The notes below the pieces were generated by a model, which was given only the letters and a program-made list of their open reading frames with translations, ran no database searches and was not told where the DNA came from. A stretch of 64,000 nucleotides of DNA from Streptomyces spirodelae (GTDB taxonomy: Bacteria > Actinomycetota > Actinomycetes > Streptomycetales > Streptomycetaceae): NCBI RefSeq assembly GCF_017676385.1, contig NZ_JAFFZN010000001.1, positions 310,001 through 374,000 on the forward strand, given 5' to 3'. Shown in pieces: positions 33,484-42,157 of the stretch (position 1 is the first letter of the stretch; the number at the start of each line of letters is the position of its first letter). The position numbers and the translations under genes are program-made.

Positions 33484-33762
33484 TCAGGTGGTGGCGTCAG
33501 CATCCGGCGCCACCACCGGTTTCCATTCCCTGGCACTCACGACGCGGACACCCGCCGTGCGGTAATACGGATCGGCGGCCATGATCGCGTCCAGCTCGGT
33601 GCGGGAGGCATCGAAGATCAGTGCCGCACCACTGTCGTCGGCCCACGGTCCGGCAGCGACGAGTCGCCCTTCGGCGTGCAGTTCCACCAGGCGCTGCCGG
33701 TGTGCGGGGCGGGCGGCCAGCCGCTCCGGGCTGTCGGCGAAGGCGAGTTCGAGAATCAGCAT
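33484..33762 (-). CDS. YciI-family protein
   Basis: A 92-residue YciI-like protein (dimeric ferredoxin-like fold). It shows HRQRLVELHAEGRLVAAGPW with the conserved histidine and GP, and ADPYYRTAGVRVVSAREWKP at the end. The function of the family is mostly unknown; one member is a chlorohydroquinone dehydrochlorinase. Its ATG lies 23 nt from the divergent Crp-type gene, with TACCGT 7 nt upstream, so it is probably leaderless and co-controlled. Confidence 0.82.
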   Translation of the reverse strand: MLILELAFADSPERLAARPAHRQRLVELHAEGRLVAAGPWADDSGAALIFDASRTELDAIMAADPYYRTAGVRVVSAREWKPVVAPDADATT

Positions 33763-33769
33763 GCCGCTG

Positions 33770-33779
33770 ACGGTACGGT
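33770..33779. promoter_or_regulatory. Overlapping divergent -10 boxes of two leaderless genes
   Basis: ACGGTACGGT contains TACGGT (33774-33779), 6 nt before the plus-strand GTG at 33786, and TACCGT on the minus strand (33775-33770), 7 nt before the ATG at 33762. The boxes share two base pairs. Confidence 0.55.
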
Positions 33780-33785
33780 CGCGGT

Positions 33786-34481
33786 GTGACCAGGTCTGTA
33801 TCGACTGATACATCGCAGCCGTGGCTTTCGCTCAGCCGCGTCCCCTTGCTGGCTGCCCTCTCCGACGCCGCACTGCGGCAGGCGTGGGACGACTCCGTAC
33901 CGCTCGCGGTGCCGACGGGCGCGACGCTGCGCCGGGCGGACGACCCGGCCACGCATCTCCTCCTGCTGCTGCGTGGCCGGATGGCGGCAACCGCCACCAC
34001 GAGCGCCGGACGCGTGCTCCGCTTCGGGGAATGGGCCGCACCCCGCGCGCTGGACAAGGTCGCCGTGATCGACGGCGCGGGGCACACCGCCACCTTCAGC
34101 GCGCTCACCCCGTGCGCCGTACGGAGCCTGCCGCGCGACTGTTTCCTCACTCTGGTCGAGGACGTCCCCTCGGTACGGAGCCATGTACTGCGGGTGCTGG
34201 CCGGCCACGCGAGGCGGCAACAGCAACGGCTGATGGCGACGGCCACCCTGTCGGCCGAGGCCCGGCTGTCGTCCTGGCTGCTGGAGGAGGCCGCGACGGT
34301 GCCCGGCCACCGTGTGACACTGCCCGGCACCCAGCAGACCCTCGCGGATCTGCTGGGGGTCACCCGCGTCACCGTCAACCGCGCGCTGGCCCGCCTGCGT
34401 CGTGACCGGCTGATCGAGGTCAGGGGCCGCACCATCACTCTGCTCGCCCCGGAGCTCCTCGAACTCCGCGCTCAGGGCTGA
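33786..34481 (+). CDS. Crp/Fnr-family transcriptional regulator
   Basis: A 231-residue regulator with an N-terminal cyclic-nucleotide-binding-type barrel (about residues 15-130) and a C-terminal winged helix containing TLADLLGVTRVTVNRALARL. The cAMP phosphate-binding residues are not well conserved, so the ligand may be different or absent. GTG start with TACGGT 6 nt upstream, leaderless. It is divergent from, and probably controls, the YciI gene and itself. Confidence 0.86.
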   Translation: MTRSVSTDTSQPWLSLSRVPLLAALSDAALRQAWDDSVPLAVPTGATLRRADDPATHLLLLLRGRMAATATTSAGRVLRFGEWAAPRALDKVAVIDGAGHTATFSALTPCAVRSLPRDCFLTLVEDVPSVRSHVLRVLAGHARRQQQRLMATATLSAEARLSSWLLEEAATVPGHRVTLPGTQQTLADLLGVTRVTVNRALARLRRDRLIEVRGRTITLLAPELLELRAQG

Positions 34482-34490
34482 CGAGAGCCC

Positions 34491-36764
34491 TCAGGCGGGA
34501 TGTTCCACGCCGGAGGCGTCCAGGGCCCCGGCCAGCCCGTCCGGCAGCGGCGCCTCGTGCAGGATGCCCAGCGACTGGGTGGCCCGGGTGAGGGCGACAT
34601 AGAGGTCGCTCGTGCCGAACTCGGCGGGCTCGACGACCAGGACCCGGTCGAACTCGAGGCCCTTGGCCTGACGCGGGTCGAGCAGGACCAGATGCCGGGT
34701 GAGGTCGGGCTCGGCGCCCGGGACGACATCGGGCAGCCGGGCGGCCAGCGCCTCGTGCAGGCGGCGCGGCGCGATGACAGCGAGGCGGCCCTCGTCGGGC
34801 GTCTGCGCTGCCGCCACCTCGGCGACAGCGCCCGGCAGGTCGCCCGGCGCCTGTCGGGCCCAGGGACGGGTGCCCGTCGAGCGGACCGAGGAAGGCGGCT
34901 CGAAGCCCGGGTGCCGGGCGCGTACGACGGCGGCGGCCAGGTCCATGATCTCGGCCGGGGTGCGGTAGTTGACCGCGAGCCGGGTGTGTTCCCAGCGGTC
35001 CTCGACATACGGCGCCAGGATGTCCTCCCAGGAGCCGACGCCGGCTTCCTCGGCGGTCTGCACCGGATCGCCGACCAGAGTCATGGAGCGGGACGGGCAG
35101 CGCCGCATCAGCAGCCGCCAGGCCATCGAGGACAGCTCCTGCGCCTCGTCGACGATGATGTGGCCGAAGGCCCAGGTGCGGTCGGCCGCCGCGCGTTCGG
35201 CCGCCGTCCGGTGGTCGGCCTCCTCGTGCCGCTCGGCCATCCGCTCGGCGTCGATGACGTCGTGCGCTGCCAGGATCTCGGACTCGGTGTCCTCGAACTC
35301 GAACGACTCCGACCCCCGGGCGACCTCGAGAACGCCCTGCGCGTACTGGATACGCTCCTGGCGTTCCGCCTCGGCAGCGGCCCGCTGCGCGCTGTCGTCC
35401 TCGCCCAGCAGCTCGGCCGCCTCGTCGAGCAGCGGCACATCCGCCGGGGTCCAGTCGGCGGGCGAAGTGACCGTACGGCGGATCGCGGCGGCGTCCTCCT
35501 CGGGCAGCCAGGTGGGTTCGGCCAGGTAGTCGGCCACGAACTCCTCGGGCGACAGCTCGGGCCACAGCTGCGAGATCGCCGCGTGCACCTCGGGGTTGGC
35601 CGCGACGGCCTTGCCGAGCTGCGCGACGTCGTCCGGGCCCAGCAGGTTGGGGCCGCCGTAGGGGTCGGCACCGAGGCGTTCGACGAGCTGCGCGGTGAGC
35701 GCGTCGATGACGCGGAACGCGAAGTGCGGGCGGGCGAGGTTGTGCTGGAGCCGGGTGGCTCGGGCCGCCTCGCGTGCCTCGTCGGCGAGGTGCCAGTCCA
35801 GTACCAGGTCGCCGTCGTCGTGCGGCACGATCAGCGGCTCGCCCGGCTCCGGCACCTGCTGCCGGTCGCGGACGGCCAGCCGCAGGGCCTCGGCCATCTC
35901 GGCGCGGCCCTTGACGGCGGCGGCGCGCGGGCTGTCGGTGCCGCGCGCCTCGATTCCCGGGTACAGCTCGCCCAGCGTGGACAGCAGCACGCCGGTCTCA
36001 CCGAGCGAGGGCAGCACCTCCCCGATGTAGGAGAGGAAGGCGGGGTTCGGGCCGACGATCAGCACGGCCCGCTTGGCGAGCAACTCGCGGTGCTCGTAGA
36101 GCAGGAACGCGGCCCGGTGCAGGGCTACGGCGGTCTTGCCGGTGCCGGGGCCGCCCTCCACGACCAGGACACCCCGGTGCGGAGCGCGGATGATGCGGTC
36201 CTGTTCGGCCTGGATGGTGCGCACGATGTCGTTCATGCGGCCGGTGCGGGCGGCGTTCAGCGAGGCGAGGAGGACGGCGTCCCCTGTGGGGTCCTCGTGC
36301 CCGGTGCGCTCCTCGTCGCCGAGGTCGAGCAGTTCGTCGTGCAGCTCGGTGACGGTACGGCCCTGGGTGGTGAGGTGGCGTCGGCGGCGCAGGCCCATCG
36401 GGGTGTGTCCGGTGGCGAGGTAGAAGGGGCGCGCCACCGGGGCACGCCAGTCGATGAGGACCGGGGTGCGCTCGGCGTCGTCCTCGCGGATACCGATGCG
36501 GCCGATGTGGTGCGAGGTGCCGTCGGTGAAGTCGATACGGCCGAAGCACAGCGAACCGTCGACGGCGTTCAGCGCGGCCAGCAGTCCGGAGCGCTCAGCG
36601 ACGCGCACATCCCTTTCGACGCGCGCCTGCCGCGTGTTGCCGTCCGGCTTCTGCGCCTCCTCGACGGCCGAGGCGGCCTGCCCTCGCAATACATCGACGC
36701 GGGCGTAGAGATGATCGAGGTATTTCTGCTCGTGCTGCAGCTCAGCGCTTCCCCGGTTTGACAA
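34491..36764 (-). CDS. helR: UvrD/HelD-like superfamily 1 helicase, HelR-type RNA polymerase recycling factor
   Basis: A 757-residue SF1 ATPase. The N-terminal coiled-coil (about residues 5-60) and the IDWRAPVARPFY segment are typical of HelD/HelR proteins; Walker A is GGPGTGKT at 204-211 and Walker B-like IIVDEAQELS lies near residue 535. Actinobacterial HelR removes stalled or rifamycin-bound RNA polymerase from DNA and gives rifamycin tolerance. TTG start with AGGGAG upstream. The leader carries two stem-loops. UvrD/PcrA repair helicase is a less likely alternative. Confidence 0.82.
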   Translation of the reverse strand: MSNRGSAELQHEQKYLDHLYARVDVLRGQAASAVEEAQKPDGNTRQARVERDVRVAERSGLLAALNAVDGSLCFGRIDFTDGTSHHIGRIGIREDDAERTPVLIDWRAPVARPFYLATGHTPMGLRRRRHLTTQGRTVTELHDELLDLGDEERTGHEDPTGDAVLLASLNAARTGRMNDIVRTIQAEQDRIIRAPHRGVLVVEGGPGTGKTAVALHRAAFLLYEHRELLAKRAVLIVGPNPAFLSYIGEVLPSLGETGVLLSTLGELYPGIEARGTDSPRAAAVKGRAEMAEALRLAVRDRQQVPEPGEPLIVPHDDGDLVLDWHLADEAREAARATRLQHNLARPHFAFRVIDALTAQLVERLGADPYGGPNLLGPDDVAQLGKAVAANPEVHAAISQLWPELSPEEFVADYLAEPTWLPEEDAAAIRRTVTSPADWTPADVPLLDEAAELLGEDDSAQRAAAEAERQERIQYAQGVLEVARGSESFEFEDTESEILAAHDVIDAERMAERHEEADHRTAAERAAADRTWAFGHIIVDEAQELSSMAWRLLMRRCPSRSMTLVGDPVQTAEEAGVGSWEDILAPYVEDRWEHTRLAVNYRTPAEIMDLAAAVVRARHPGFEPPSSVRSTGTRPWARQAPGDLPGAVAEVAAAQTPDEGRLAVIAPRRLHEALAARLPDVVPGAEPDLTRHLVLLDPRQAKGLEFDRVLVVEPAEFGTSDLYVALTRATQSLGILHEAPLPDGLAGALDASGVEHPA

Positions 36765-36800
36765 AACGGCTCCCTGCCCGGTACGTTACTTCTATCGACC

Positions 36801-36820
36801 GCCCCCTTACGGGGGCTTTT
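36801..36820 (+). terminator. Intrinsic-terminator-like hairpin with T-run in the helR leader
   Basis: GCCCCC-TTAC-GGGGGC followed by TTTT reads as a canonical terminator on the plus strand, antisense to helR. On the minus strand it is a hairpin in the helR 5' leader. Confidence 0.65.
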
Positions 36821-36836
36821 CTGTGTAGGCACACAG
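36821..36836. promoter_or_regulatory. Second hairpin of the helR leader
   Basis: CTGTGT-AGGC-ACACAG directly abuts the T-run of the first hairpin. A TATGCT -10-like element for helR lies at 36850-36845, which would place both hairpins in the leader RNA. Confidence 0.5.
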
Positions 36837-36857
36837 AAACACCGAGCATAGCCAAGG

Positions 36858-36893
36858 AAATCCCCGGCCCGCAATTCTCGGAGCCGGGGATTT
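36858..36893. terminator. Bidirectional stem-loop between rpmF and helR
   Basis: AAATCCCCGGC (36858-36868) pairs perfectly with GCCGGGGATTT (36883-36893) across a 14-nt loop. It follows the rpmF-like gene and should end its transcript. Confidence 0.75.
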
Positions 36894-36923
36894 CTGTGCG
36901 CGGAAGCGGTCGGCGCGGGAGAG

Positions 36924-37094
36924 TCAGTCCGCCGGCCGCAGCAGGCCGCGCTCATACGCCTTGACCAGCCGCTGAGGCACCCGGTGGACCTTCCCCTCGA
37001 TCGTGACGGGAACGAGCTGCGGCGTACCGGCCTTCCACAGGGACCTGCGGTGCCGGGTGTTGCTGCGGGACATCTTCCGCTTGGGCACAGCCAC
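36924..37094 (-). CDS. rpmF2: Zinc-independent ribosomal protein bL32 paralogue
   Basis: A 56-residue protein starting [18 protein letters not shown], the bL32 signature. It contains no cysteine, so the zinc ribbon of standard bL32 is missing; this C-minus form replaces the zinc protein during zinc starvation. The GTG at 37094 follows AGGAGG. A Zur-type palindrome lies 40 nt upstream. Confidence 0.92.
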   Translation of the reverse strand: MAVPKRKMSRSNTRHRRSLWKAGTPQLVPVTIEGKVHRVPQRLVKAYERGLLRPAD

Positions 37095-37130
37095 GAGAAA
37101 CCTCCTGGGACATCGACAACCCTGGGAGTT

Positions 37131-37151
37131 TATTGAAAACGACTTTCATGA
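37131..37151. promoter_or_regulatory. Zur box
   Basis: TGAAAACGACTTTCA (core 37134-37148), extended by TTAT on one side and TGA on the other, matches the Streptomyces Zur consensus of TGAAAA/TTTTCA type. It lies before the zinc-free bL32 gene, so Zur with zinc should repress that gene. Confidence 0.75.
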
Positions 37152-37299
37152 GCAACAGCGGCCCGTACCCCGCGCTTGAATCTTGAATGAGTTCGGGGCG
37201 CGCGTGGTAGGCGCCGAGTGCGGGCCGCCGTACGGCGGATGCCGCCCGGTGGATGTCACACGGCGGATGCCGCACCACACACAGAGCGGAGAAAGCTGA

Positions 37300-38346
37300 A
37301 TGGAGTACAGGCAGTTGGGCCGTTCCGGCCTGCGGGTGTCGGTCCTGACGATGGGGACGATGACGTTCGGCGGTCGGGACATGTTCGGGAACGTCGGCTC
37401 GACGGACGTCGCCGGGGCGCGGCGTCAGGTCGACATGTGCCTGGACGCGGGCGTCAACCTGTTCGACACGGCGAACATGTACTCCGCCGGGCTGAGCGAG
37501 GAGATCCTCGGCGAGGTGATCACGGGGCGCCGCGATCGCCTTCTGCTCTCCTCGAAGGTGCGGATGGCCGTGGGCGACGGACCCAACGACCAGGGGCTCT
37601 CCCGGCACCACATCCTCGGCCAGGTCGAGGGCAGCCTGCGCCGGCTGGGCACCGACCACCTGGACATCTACCACGTCCACGAGTGGGACGGGCTCACCCC
37701 GCTGGAAGAGACCATGGAGGCGCTCGACTCCCTGGTCCGCGCGGGGAAGGTCCGCTATCTGGGGGTGTCGAACTACTCCGGGTGGCAGCTGATGAAGGCG
37801 CTCGGTGTCGCCGACGCACACGGCTACCAGCGTTTCGTCAGCAACCAGATCTACTACTCGCTGGAGTCCCGCGACGCCGAGTACGAGCTGGTGCCGCTCT
37901 CCCTCGACCAGGGGCTCGGGGTCATGGTGTGGAGCCCGCTCGCCGGCGGCCTGCTGTCCGGCAAGTACCGGCGCGGACAGCAGGCCGAAAGCGGCAGGCA
38001 TCTGACCGAGTGGTCCGAGCCGCCGGTGCGCGACGAGGAGAAGCTGTACGACACCATCGAGACGGTCGTCGACATCGCCGACGCGCACGGCGTCTCCCAC
38101 GCCCAGGTCTCCCTCGCGTATCTGCTGGCACAGCCCGGGGTGACCACCCTGGTCATCGGTGCCCGCAAGGACGAGCAGCTGCGGGACAACCTCGGTGCCG
38201 TCGACGTCCGGCTCGACGCCGCCGACCTGGACCGGCTGGACAAGGTCAGCGCGCCCGAACTGATCTACCCGCACTGGCACCAGGCGGCCCTCGCCGCCGA
38301 CAGGTTCGGCGCCCCGGACCGCGCCCTCCACCGCCGAAACCGCTGA
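37300..38346 (+). CDS. Aldo/keto reductase
   Basis: A 348-residue NADPH-dependent AKR of the large YajO/IolS-like group. It has the catalytic tetrad region: D in NLFDTANMYS with Y, K in LLLSSKV, and H in IYHVHEW. GVSNYSGWQL and GVTTLVIGAR are cofactor-binding segments. The substrate is unknown. GGAG lies 10 nt before the ATG. It stands alone, convergent with the quinone oxidoreductase gene. Confidence 0.9.
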   Translation: MEYRQLGRSGLRVSVLTMGTMTFGGRDMFGNVGSTDVAGARRQVDMCLDAGVNLFDTANMYSAGLSEEILGEVITGRRDRLLLSSKVRMAVGDGPNDQGLSRHHILGQVEGSLRRLGTDHLDIYHVHEWDGLTPLEETMEALDSLVRAGKVRYLGVSNYSGWQLMKALGVADAHGYQRFVSNQIYYSLESRDAEYELVPLSLDQGLGVMVWSPLAGGLLSGKYRRGQQAESGRHLTEWSEPPVRDEEKLYDTIETVVDIADAHGVSHAQVSLAYLLAQPGVTTLVIGARKDEQLRDNLGAVDVRLDAADLDRLDKVSAPELIYPHWHQAALAADRFGAPDRALHRRNR

Positions 38347-38433
38347 GCCGGTTTCCCCGGCCGCCGCTGCGACGCCCTCGGGCAGCCGCAAGGGCAGGCC
38401 GGCGTGGTTTCCTGCGGCAAGAGCGTCCGGCCG

Positions 38434-39381
38434 TCAGGGCGTCACCACGATCTTTCCGTGCACGTGGCCCGACTGGCTCAGCGCGAACGCGTCGGCCAGC
38501 CGGGTGAGCGGGAACGCCTCCGCCACCCGTACCGACAGCTTGCCCTCGTCGGCCAGCCGGGCCAGCTCGGTCAGGTCGCTCGCGCTGGGGCGTACCCACA
38601 GCCACTGGCCGCCCGCCTCCGTCACGGAGTTGTCCGCGATGGAGGCGTGCCGTCCACCCTCGGCCAGGACGCCCAGCGTGGCGTCCAGGACGCCGCCGAC
38701 GAAGTCGGCCACCACATCGACTCCCTTGGGAGCCAGCTCCCGCACCCGGTCGGTGAGCCCGTCGCCGTAGGCGACGGGCTCGGCTCCGAGCTCGCGCAGC
38801 CGGTCGTGGTTGGCGGGTGAGGCCGTGCCGATGACGCGCGCGCCGAGGGCGCGGGCGATCTGCACGCCGAGCGATCCGACGCCCCCGGCCGCGTTGTGGA
38901 TCAGCACCGTCTCGCCCTCGCGGGTGCCGAGCCGGGTGAGCGTCTGGTACGCCGTGAGACCGGCCAACGGCAGGCCCGCCGCCTCTTCCCAGCTGAGCGA
39001 GGACGGGCGGCGGGCCAGGCACCGCACCGGCACGGTGACGAACTCGGCGAACGTCCCGCCGTGCACATAGTCCTTGCGGGCGTAGGCCATCACCTCGTCC
39101 CCGGCGGAGAACTCGGGCACATCGATACCGGCCCGTTCGACGACACCCGCGACATCCCAGCCGGGCACGACGGGGAAGACGGTGTCCATCAGAGCCTCGA
39201 GACCGCCCGCCATGATCTTCCAGTCGACCGGGTTGACCGCCGCGTGCCGCACCCGGACCAGGACCTCGCCCGGCCCCACCTTGGGCAGCGGCTGCCGGGT
39301 CGCGGACAGCACCTCCGTGCCGCCGAACCGGTCGTAGGTCATCGCCTGCATCGTCTCGCCGGTGGAGTTCCCGTCGGCCAT
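38434..39381 (-). CDS. NADP-dependent quinone oxidoreductase-like MDR protein
   Basis: A 315-residue medium-chain dehydrogenase without zinc ligands. AAVNPVDWKIMAGG is the N-terminal GroES-like part; AAGGVGSLGVQIARALGARV is the NADPH-binding motif. It likely reduces quinones or enones. GGGAG precedes the ATG. The divergent ArsR-type gene 260 nt away is a possible regulator. Confidence 0.9.
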   Translation of the reverse strand: MADGNSTGETMQAMTYDRFGGTEVLSATRQPLPKVGPGEVLVRVRHAAVNPVDWKIMAGGLEALMDTVFPVVPGWDVAGVVERAGIDVPEFSAGDEVMAYARKDYVHGGTFAEFVTVPVRCLARRPSSLSWEEAAGLPLAGLTAYQTLTRLGTREGETVLIHNAAGGVGSLGVQIARALGARVIGTASPANHDRLRELGAEPVAYGDGLTDRVRELAPKGVDVVADFVGGVLDATLGVLAEGGRHASIADNSVTEAGGQWLWVRPSASDLTELARLADEGKLSVRVAEAFPLTRLADAFALSQSGHVHGKIVVTP

Positions 39382-39595
39382 GGTCGTCGCTCCCTTTCGG
39401 TCATCGGATCTCTTCGGTGTGCGGACGCTGTCGATCAGTCTCCGTCAGCAGTCACAGGAGTACGCATCCGCCTCGTACTCCACGCGTAACCCACTGCGGT
39501 GATCAGTAACGCGGTCGCCTCGCTGCGGGAGCCGGCTCCGCCGGTGGCGTGCTCACCGGCCGGCTCAGCGAGGCATCCCGGAGACCGGACACCGA

Positions 39596-39623
39596 AAGGC
39601 GGAAGGCGGAAGGCGGAAGGCGG
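39596..39623. repeat. Four tandem 7-bp repeats in the arsR-like promoter
   Basis: AAGGCGG is repeated four times without interruption. The following -10 box is at 39629-39634, so the repeats lie where the -35 element should be. Confidence 0.9.
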
Positions 39624-39628
39624 CGGGG

Positions 39629-39634
39629 GATAAT
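39629..39634 (+). promoter_or_regulatory. -10 hexamer of the leaderless arsR-like gene
   Basis: GATAAT lies 7 nt before the ATG at 39642 with no ribosome site. Confidence 0.55.
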
Positions 39635-39641
39635 CGTGCGT

Positions 39642-40361
39642 ATGAGCACTCGGCGCACCCCCGCGGCAGCCCCTGACCTGGCCTCTGTCGCCAAGCTCCT
39701 GGCCGACGGCACGCGTGCGGGGTTCTGCCTGGCCCTGCTCGACGGCCGGGCGTGGACGGCGACCGAGCTGGCCCGGCACACCGGGGTGGCTGCCTCCACC
39801 GCGACCGAGCATCTGAACGCCCTGGTACGCGGCAACCTCCTCGTCGAGGAGCGGCAGGGGCGGCACCGCTATGTGCGGCTCGCCGATCCGCACATCGCCG
39901 AACTGGTGGAGAGCCTCGCGGCGCTGGCCCCCGACCGGGCCGCGCCGCCCCGCTCGCTGTCGGCGGCCGGCCGGCGGCAGGCGTTGGCACACGCTCGCAC
40001 CTGCTACGACCATCTGGCGGGCACCGTCGGTGTCGCGATCACCGAAGCGCTGACCGAACGGGGGCTGCTCGACTGGGAGAACGGGCTCCGGCTCACCGGC
40101 GAGGGAGATGCCTGGCTCCGGGAGACGGGGATCACCGTACCGGTCGGGACGCGGCGCCCTTCGGTGCGGTCGTGCCTGGACTGGACCGAACGCCGCCCCC
40201 ATCTGGCGGGCGCCGTCGGCGCGGCGCTGTGCGGGCACGCGTTCGACGCGGGGTGGATCGCGCGGATCGGCACCACCCGCGCCGTGACCGTCACCCCGGT
40301 GGGGCGGCGCGCCCTCCACGACCACCTCGGCCTGCCGGACGGGCTGCTTCAGCCGAAGTGA
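39642..40361 (+). CDS. ArsR-family winged-helix regulator
   Basis: A 239-residue regulator, longer than typical ArsR proteins. The N-terminal winged helix contains ELARHTGVAASTATEHLNAL (about residues 47-66); the C-terminal 130 residues form a separate helical domain with RRPHLAGAVGAALCGHAFDA. I see no classical metal-binding CxC motif. It is probably leaderless. Its stop lies 4 nt from the convergent SGNH gene. It may regulate the divergent quinone oxidoreductase. Confidence 0.85.
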   Translation: MSTRRTPAAAPDLASVAKLLADGTRAGFCLALLDGRAWTATELARHTGVAASTATEHLNALVRGNLLVEERQGRHRYVRLADPHIAELVESLAALAPDRAAPPRSLSAAGRRQALAHARTCYDHLAGTVGVAITEALTERGLLDWENGLRLTGEGDAWLRETGITVPVGTRRPSVRSCLDWTERRPHLAGAVGAALCGHAFDAGWIARIGTTRAVTVTPVGRRALHDHLGLPDGLLQPK

Positions 40362-40365
40362 GCCC

Positions 40366-41184
40366 TCACGGCTCGGGGGTCCGCAGCGGGAGCAGGTCGG
40401 GGCGTTTGGCCTGGACATGGTCGCCGGAGGACTCACCACGCAGCCGTCGCCCGATCCACGGCAGCAGGTACTGGCGGGCCCAGTACAGATCGTCCCGGCG
40501 CGAGGTGGCAGCGGCGCCCGGCGCGGCGGGCCAGGGCTCGTCCGGGCTCGTGGGCGGCTCGATGCCCAGCACTTCGGCGGCCCGCATCGCCACGCGGCGG
40601 TGGCCCTCGGGCGACAGGTGGAGGCGGTCCTCGTCCCACGCCCTGCGGTCCTGCACGGCGCGCAGCGACCAAAGGTCGAGCACCGGACAGCCGTGGCGGT
40701 CGGCGACCGCGCGCAAATGACCGTTGTAGGTGGCGATCCTGCCCCGCAGGTGGCGCAGCAGGGGGAAGTTGCGGGTGTCGAAGCCCGTACACACCACCAC
40801 GGTGCCCACCGTGGTGAGGAGTTCGGTGAGCGCGGCCTCGTAGCGGTCCGCGAGAGCGTCCGGGTCGGAGCCGGGACGCAGGATGTCGTTGCCTCCGGCG
40901 CAGAACGTCACCAGCTCGGGGGCGAGTTCCTTGGCGCGAGGGACCTGCTCGGCGACGATCTGGTCCAGCAGCCGCCCCCGCACGGCCAGGTTCGCGTACC
41001 GGAAGCCGTCCGCAGCCCGCTCCGCCAGCAGCAGCGCGAGCCGGTCGGCCCACCCGGCGAACACTCCGTCGGGCCCCGGATCCCCGACGCCTTCGGTGAA
41101 GCTGTCCCCGATCGCCGTGTAGGAGGCGATAGGGGTTGGCGTATCCGATGACCACTTACCTGTCGCACCTGTCACGATACGCAT
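40366..41184 (-). CDS. SGNH/GDSL-type hydrolase
   Basis: A 272-residue SGNH hydrolase. Block I is YTAIGDSFTEG with the nucleophile serine, block III is FCAGGNDIL with the N, and block V is DRLHLSPEGH with the Asp-His pair. No signal peptide, so it acts inside the cell as an esterase or lipase on an unknown substrate. The ATG at 41184 lacks a good ribosome site. Confidence 0.9.
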   Translation of the reverse strand: MRIVTGATGKWSSDTPTPIASYTAIGDSFTEGVGDPGPDGVFAGWADRLALLLAERAADGFRYANLAVRGRLLDQIVAEQVPRAKELAPELVTFCAGGNDILRPGSDPDALADRYEAALTELLTTVGTVVVCTGFDTRNFPLLRHLRGRIATYNGHLRAVADRHGCPVLDLWSLRAVQDRRAWDEDRLHLSPEGHRRVAMRAAEVLGIEPPTSPDEPWPAAPGAAATSRRDDLYWARQYLLPWIGRRLRGESSGDHVQAKRPDLLPLRTPEP

Positions 41185-41316
41185 TTCATCAGGGCAGCGG
41201 GGGCGGCGCGAAGGCGGGGGTCGGACCCCCGCCGGTGCACGGAGGTCCGTACCGGCCGGTGGACGGGGGCCGGCGCCGCCGGTGTGCGGGTGGCCCCGGA
41301 CGGCTCTTGATCACGA

Positions 41317-41322
41317 TAGGTT
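41317..41322 (+). promoter_or_regulatory. -10-like hexamer of the leaderless spermidine-synthase-like gene
   Basis: TAGGTT lies 6 nt before the GTG at 41329. Confidence 0.5.
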
Positions 41323-41328
41323 CGCAGT

Positions 41329-42054
41329 GTGAGCGCACGATTCGAAGAGCTCGACTGGCGGCCCACCGAGATGGGAGCCATCAGTCTGCGGCGCCGCCGG
41401 GACCCTTCCTCCGGCACGCACGTGTACGAGGTCAAGCTCGATGACGACTTCCTGATGACCAGCCTCTTCACCGAGGGGGAAGTCGCACTCGCCCGCCTCG
41501 GGCTTGCTGCGGCACGCGCCGGGGGCGAGCTGGACGTCGTCGTGGGCGGTCTCGGCCTCGGCTACACAGCGGAGGCGGCACTGCGGGACGAGCGGGTGCG
41601 CTCACTGCTGGTGGTCGAGGCGCTCGACGCCGTACTCGACTGGCACGAGCGGCACCTGGTGCCGGTGGGCGCCCGGCTGTCCGGCGACGCCCGATGCCGT
41701 CTGACGCACGGGGACTTCTTCTCCCTGGCAGCGGACAGCAACGGCTTCGACCCACGGACACCGCACCGGCGCTTCCACGCGATCCTGCTGGACATCGACC
41801 ACTCGCCACGGCACGTGCTGCGGCCGAGCAACGCGGCGCTCTACGAGCCGGCCGGGCTGCGGCGCCTGGCCCAACATCTGCACCCGGGCGGGGCCTTCGC
41901 CCTGTGGTCCGACGATCCGCCGGACGAGGACTTCACCGGCGCGCTGTCCGAGGTGTTCGAGGGGGCAGAAGCACACACCGTCACCTTCGCCAACCCCGTG
42001 CAAGGCGGTACGTCGGCCAACACCGTCTACACGGCCCGCGCTCCGGTCGGGTAG
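41329..42054 (+). CDS. Spermidine synthase-like methyltransferase-fold protein
   Basis: A 241-residue Rossmann-fold protein. VVVGGLGLGYTAEAALRD matches the glycine motif of spermidine synthase-type enzymes, followed by VVEALDAVLDWHERHL and HAILLDIDHSPRHVL. It lacks the usual N-terminal beta domain of SpeE, so the product may be a methyltransferase or an aminopropyltransferase-like protein of unknown substrate. GTG start with TAGGTT 6 nt upstream. Confidence 0.82.
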   Translation: MSARFEELDWRPTEMGAISLRRRRDPSSGTHVYEVKLDDDFLMTSLFTEGEVALARLGLAAARAGGELDVVVGGLGLGYTAEAALRDERVRSLLVVEALDAVLDWHERHLVPVGARLSGDARCRLTHGDFFSLAADSNGFDPRTPHRRFHAILLDIDHSPRHVLRPSNAALYEPAGLRRLAQHLHPGGAFALWSDDPPDEDFTGALSEVFEGAEAHTVTFANPVQGGTSANTVYTARAPVG

Positions 42055-42157
42055 CGCGCAGCGCTGTGGACCGGTCTCGGCGTTTGCCCGGCCGGGGTGC
42101 CCGCGCGATCCTGAAAAAGGAGGTACCTGCAAGCCAGAGGGGAAGAAGGTGCCCTTG

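Noticed and set aside
36765..36860. Rifamycin-associated element before helR
   Set aside because: The inverted repeats present do not resemble the published 19-bp element as I know it.
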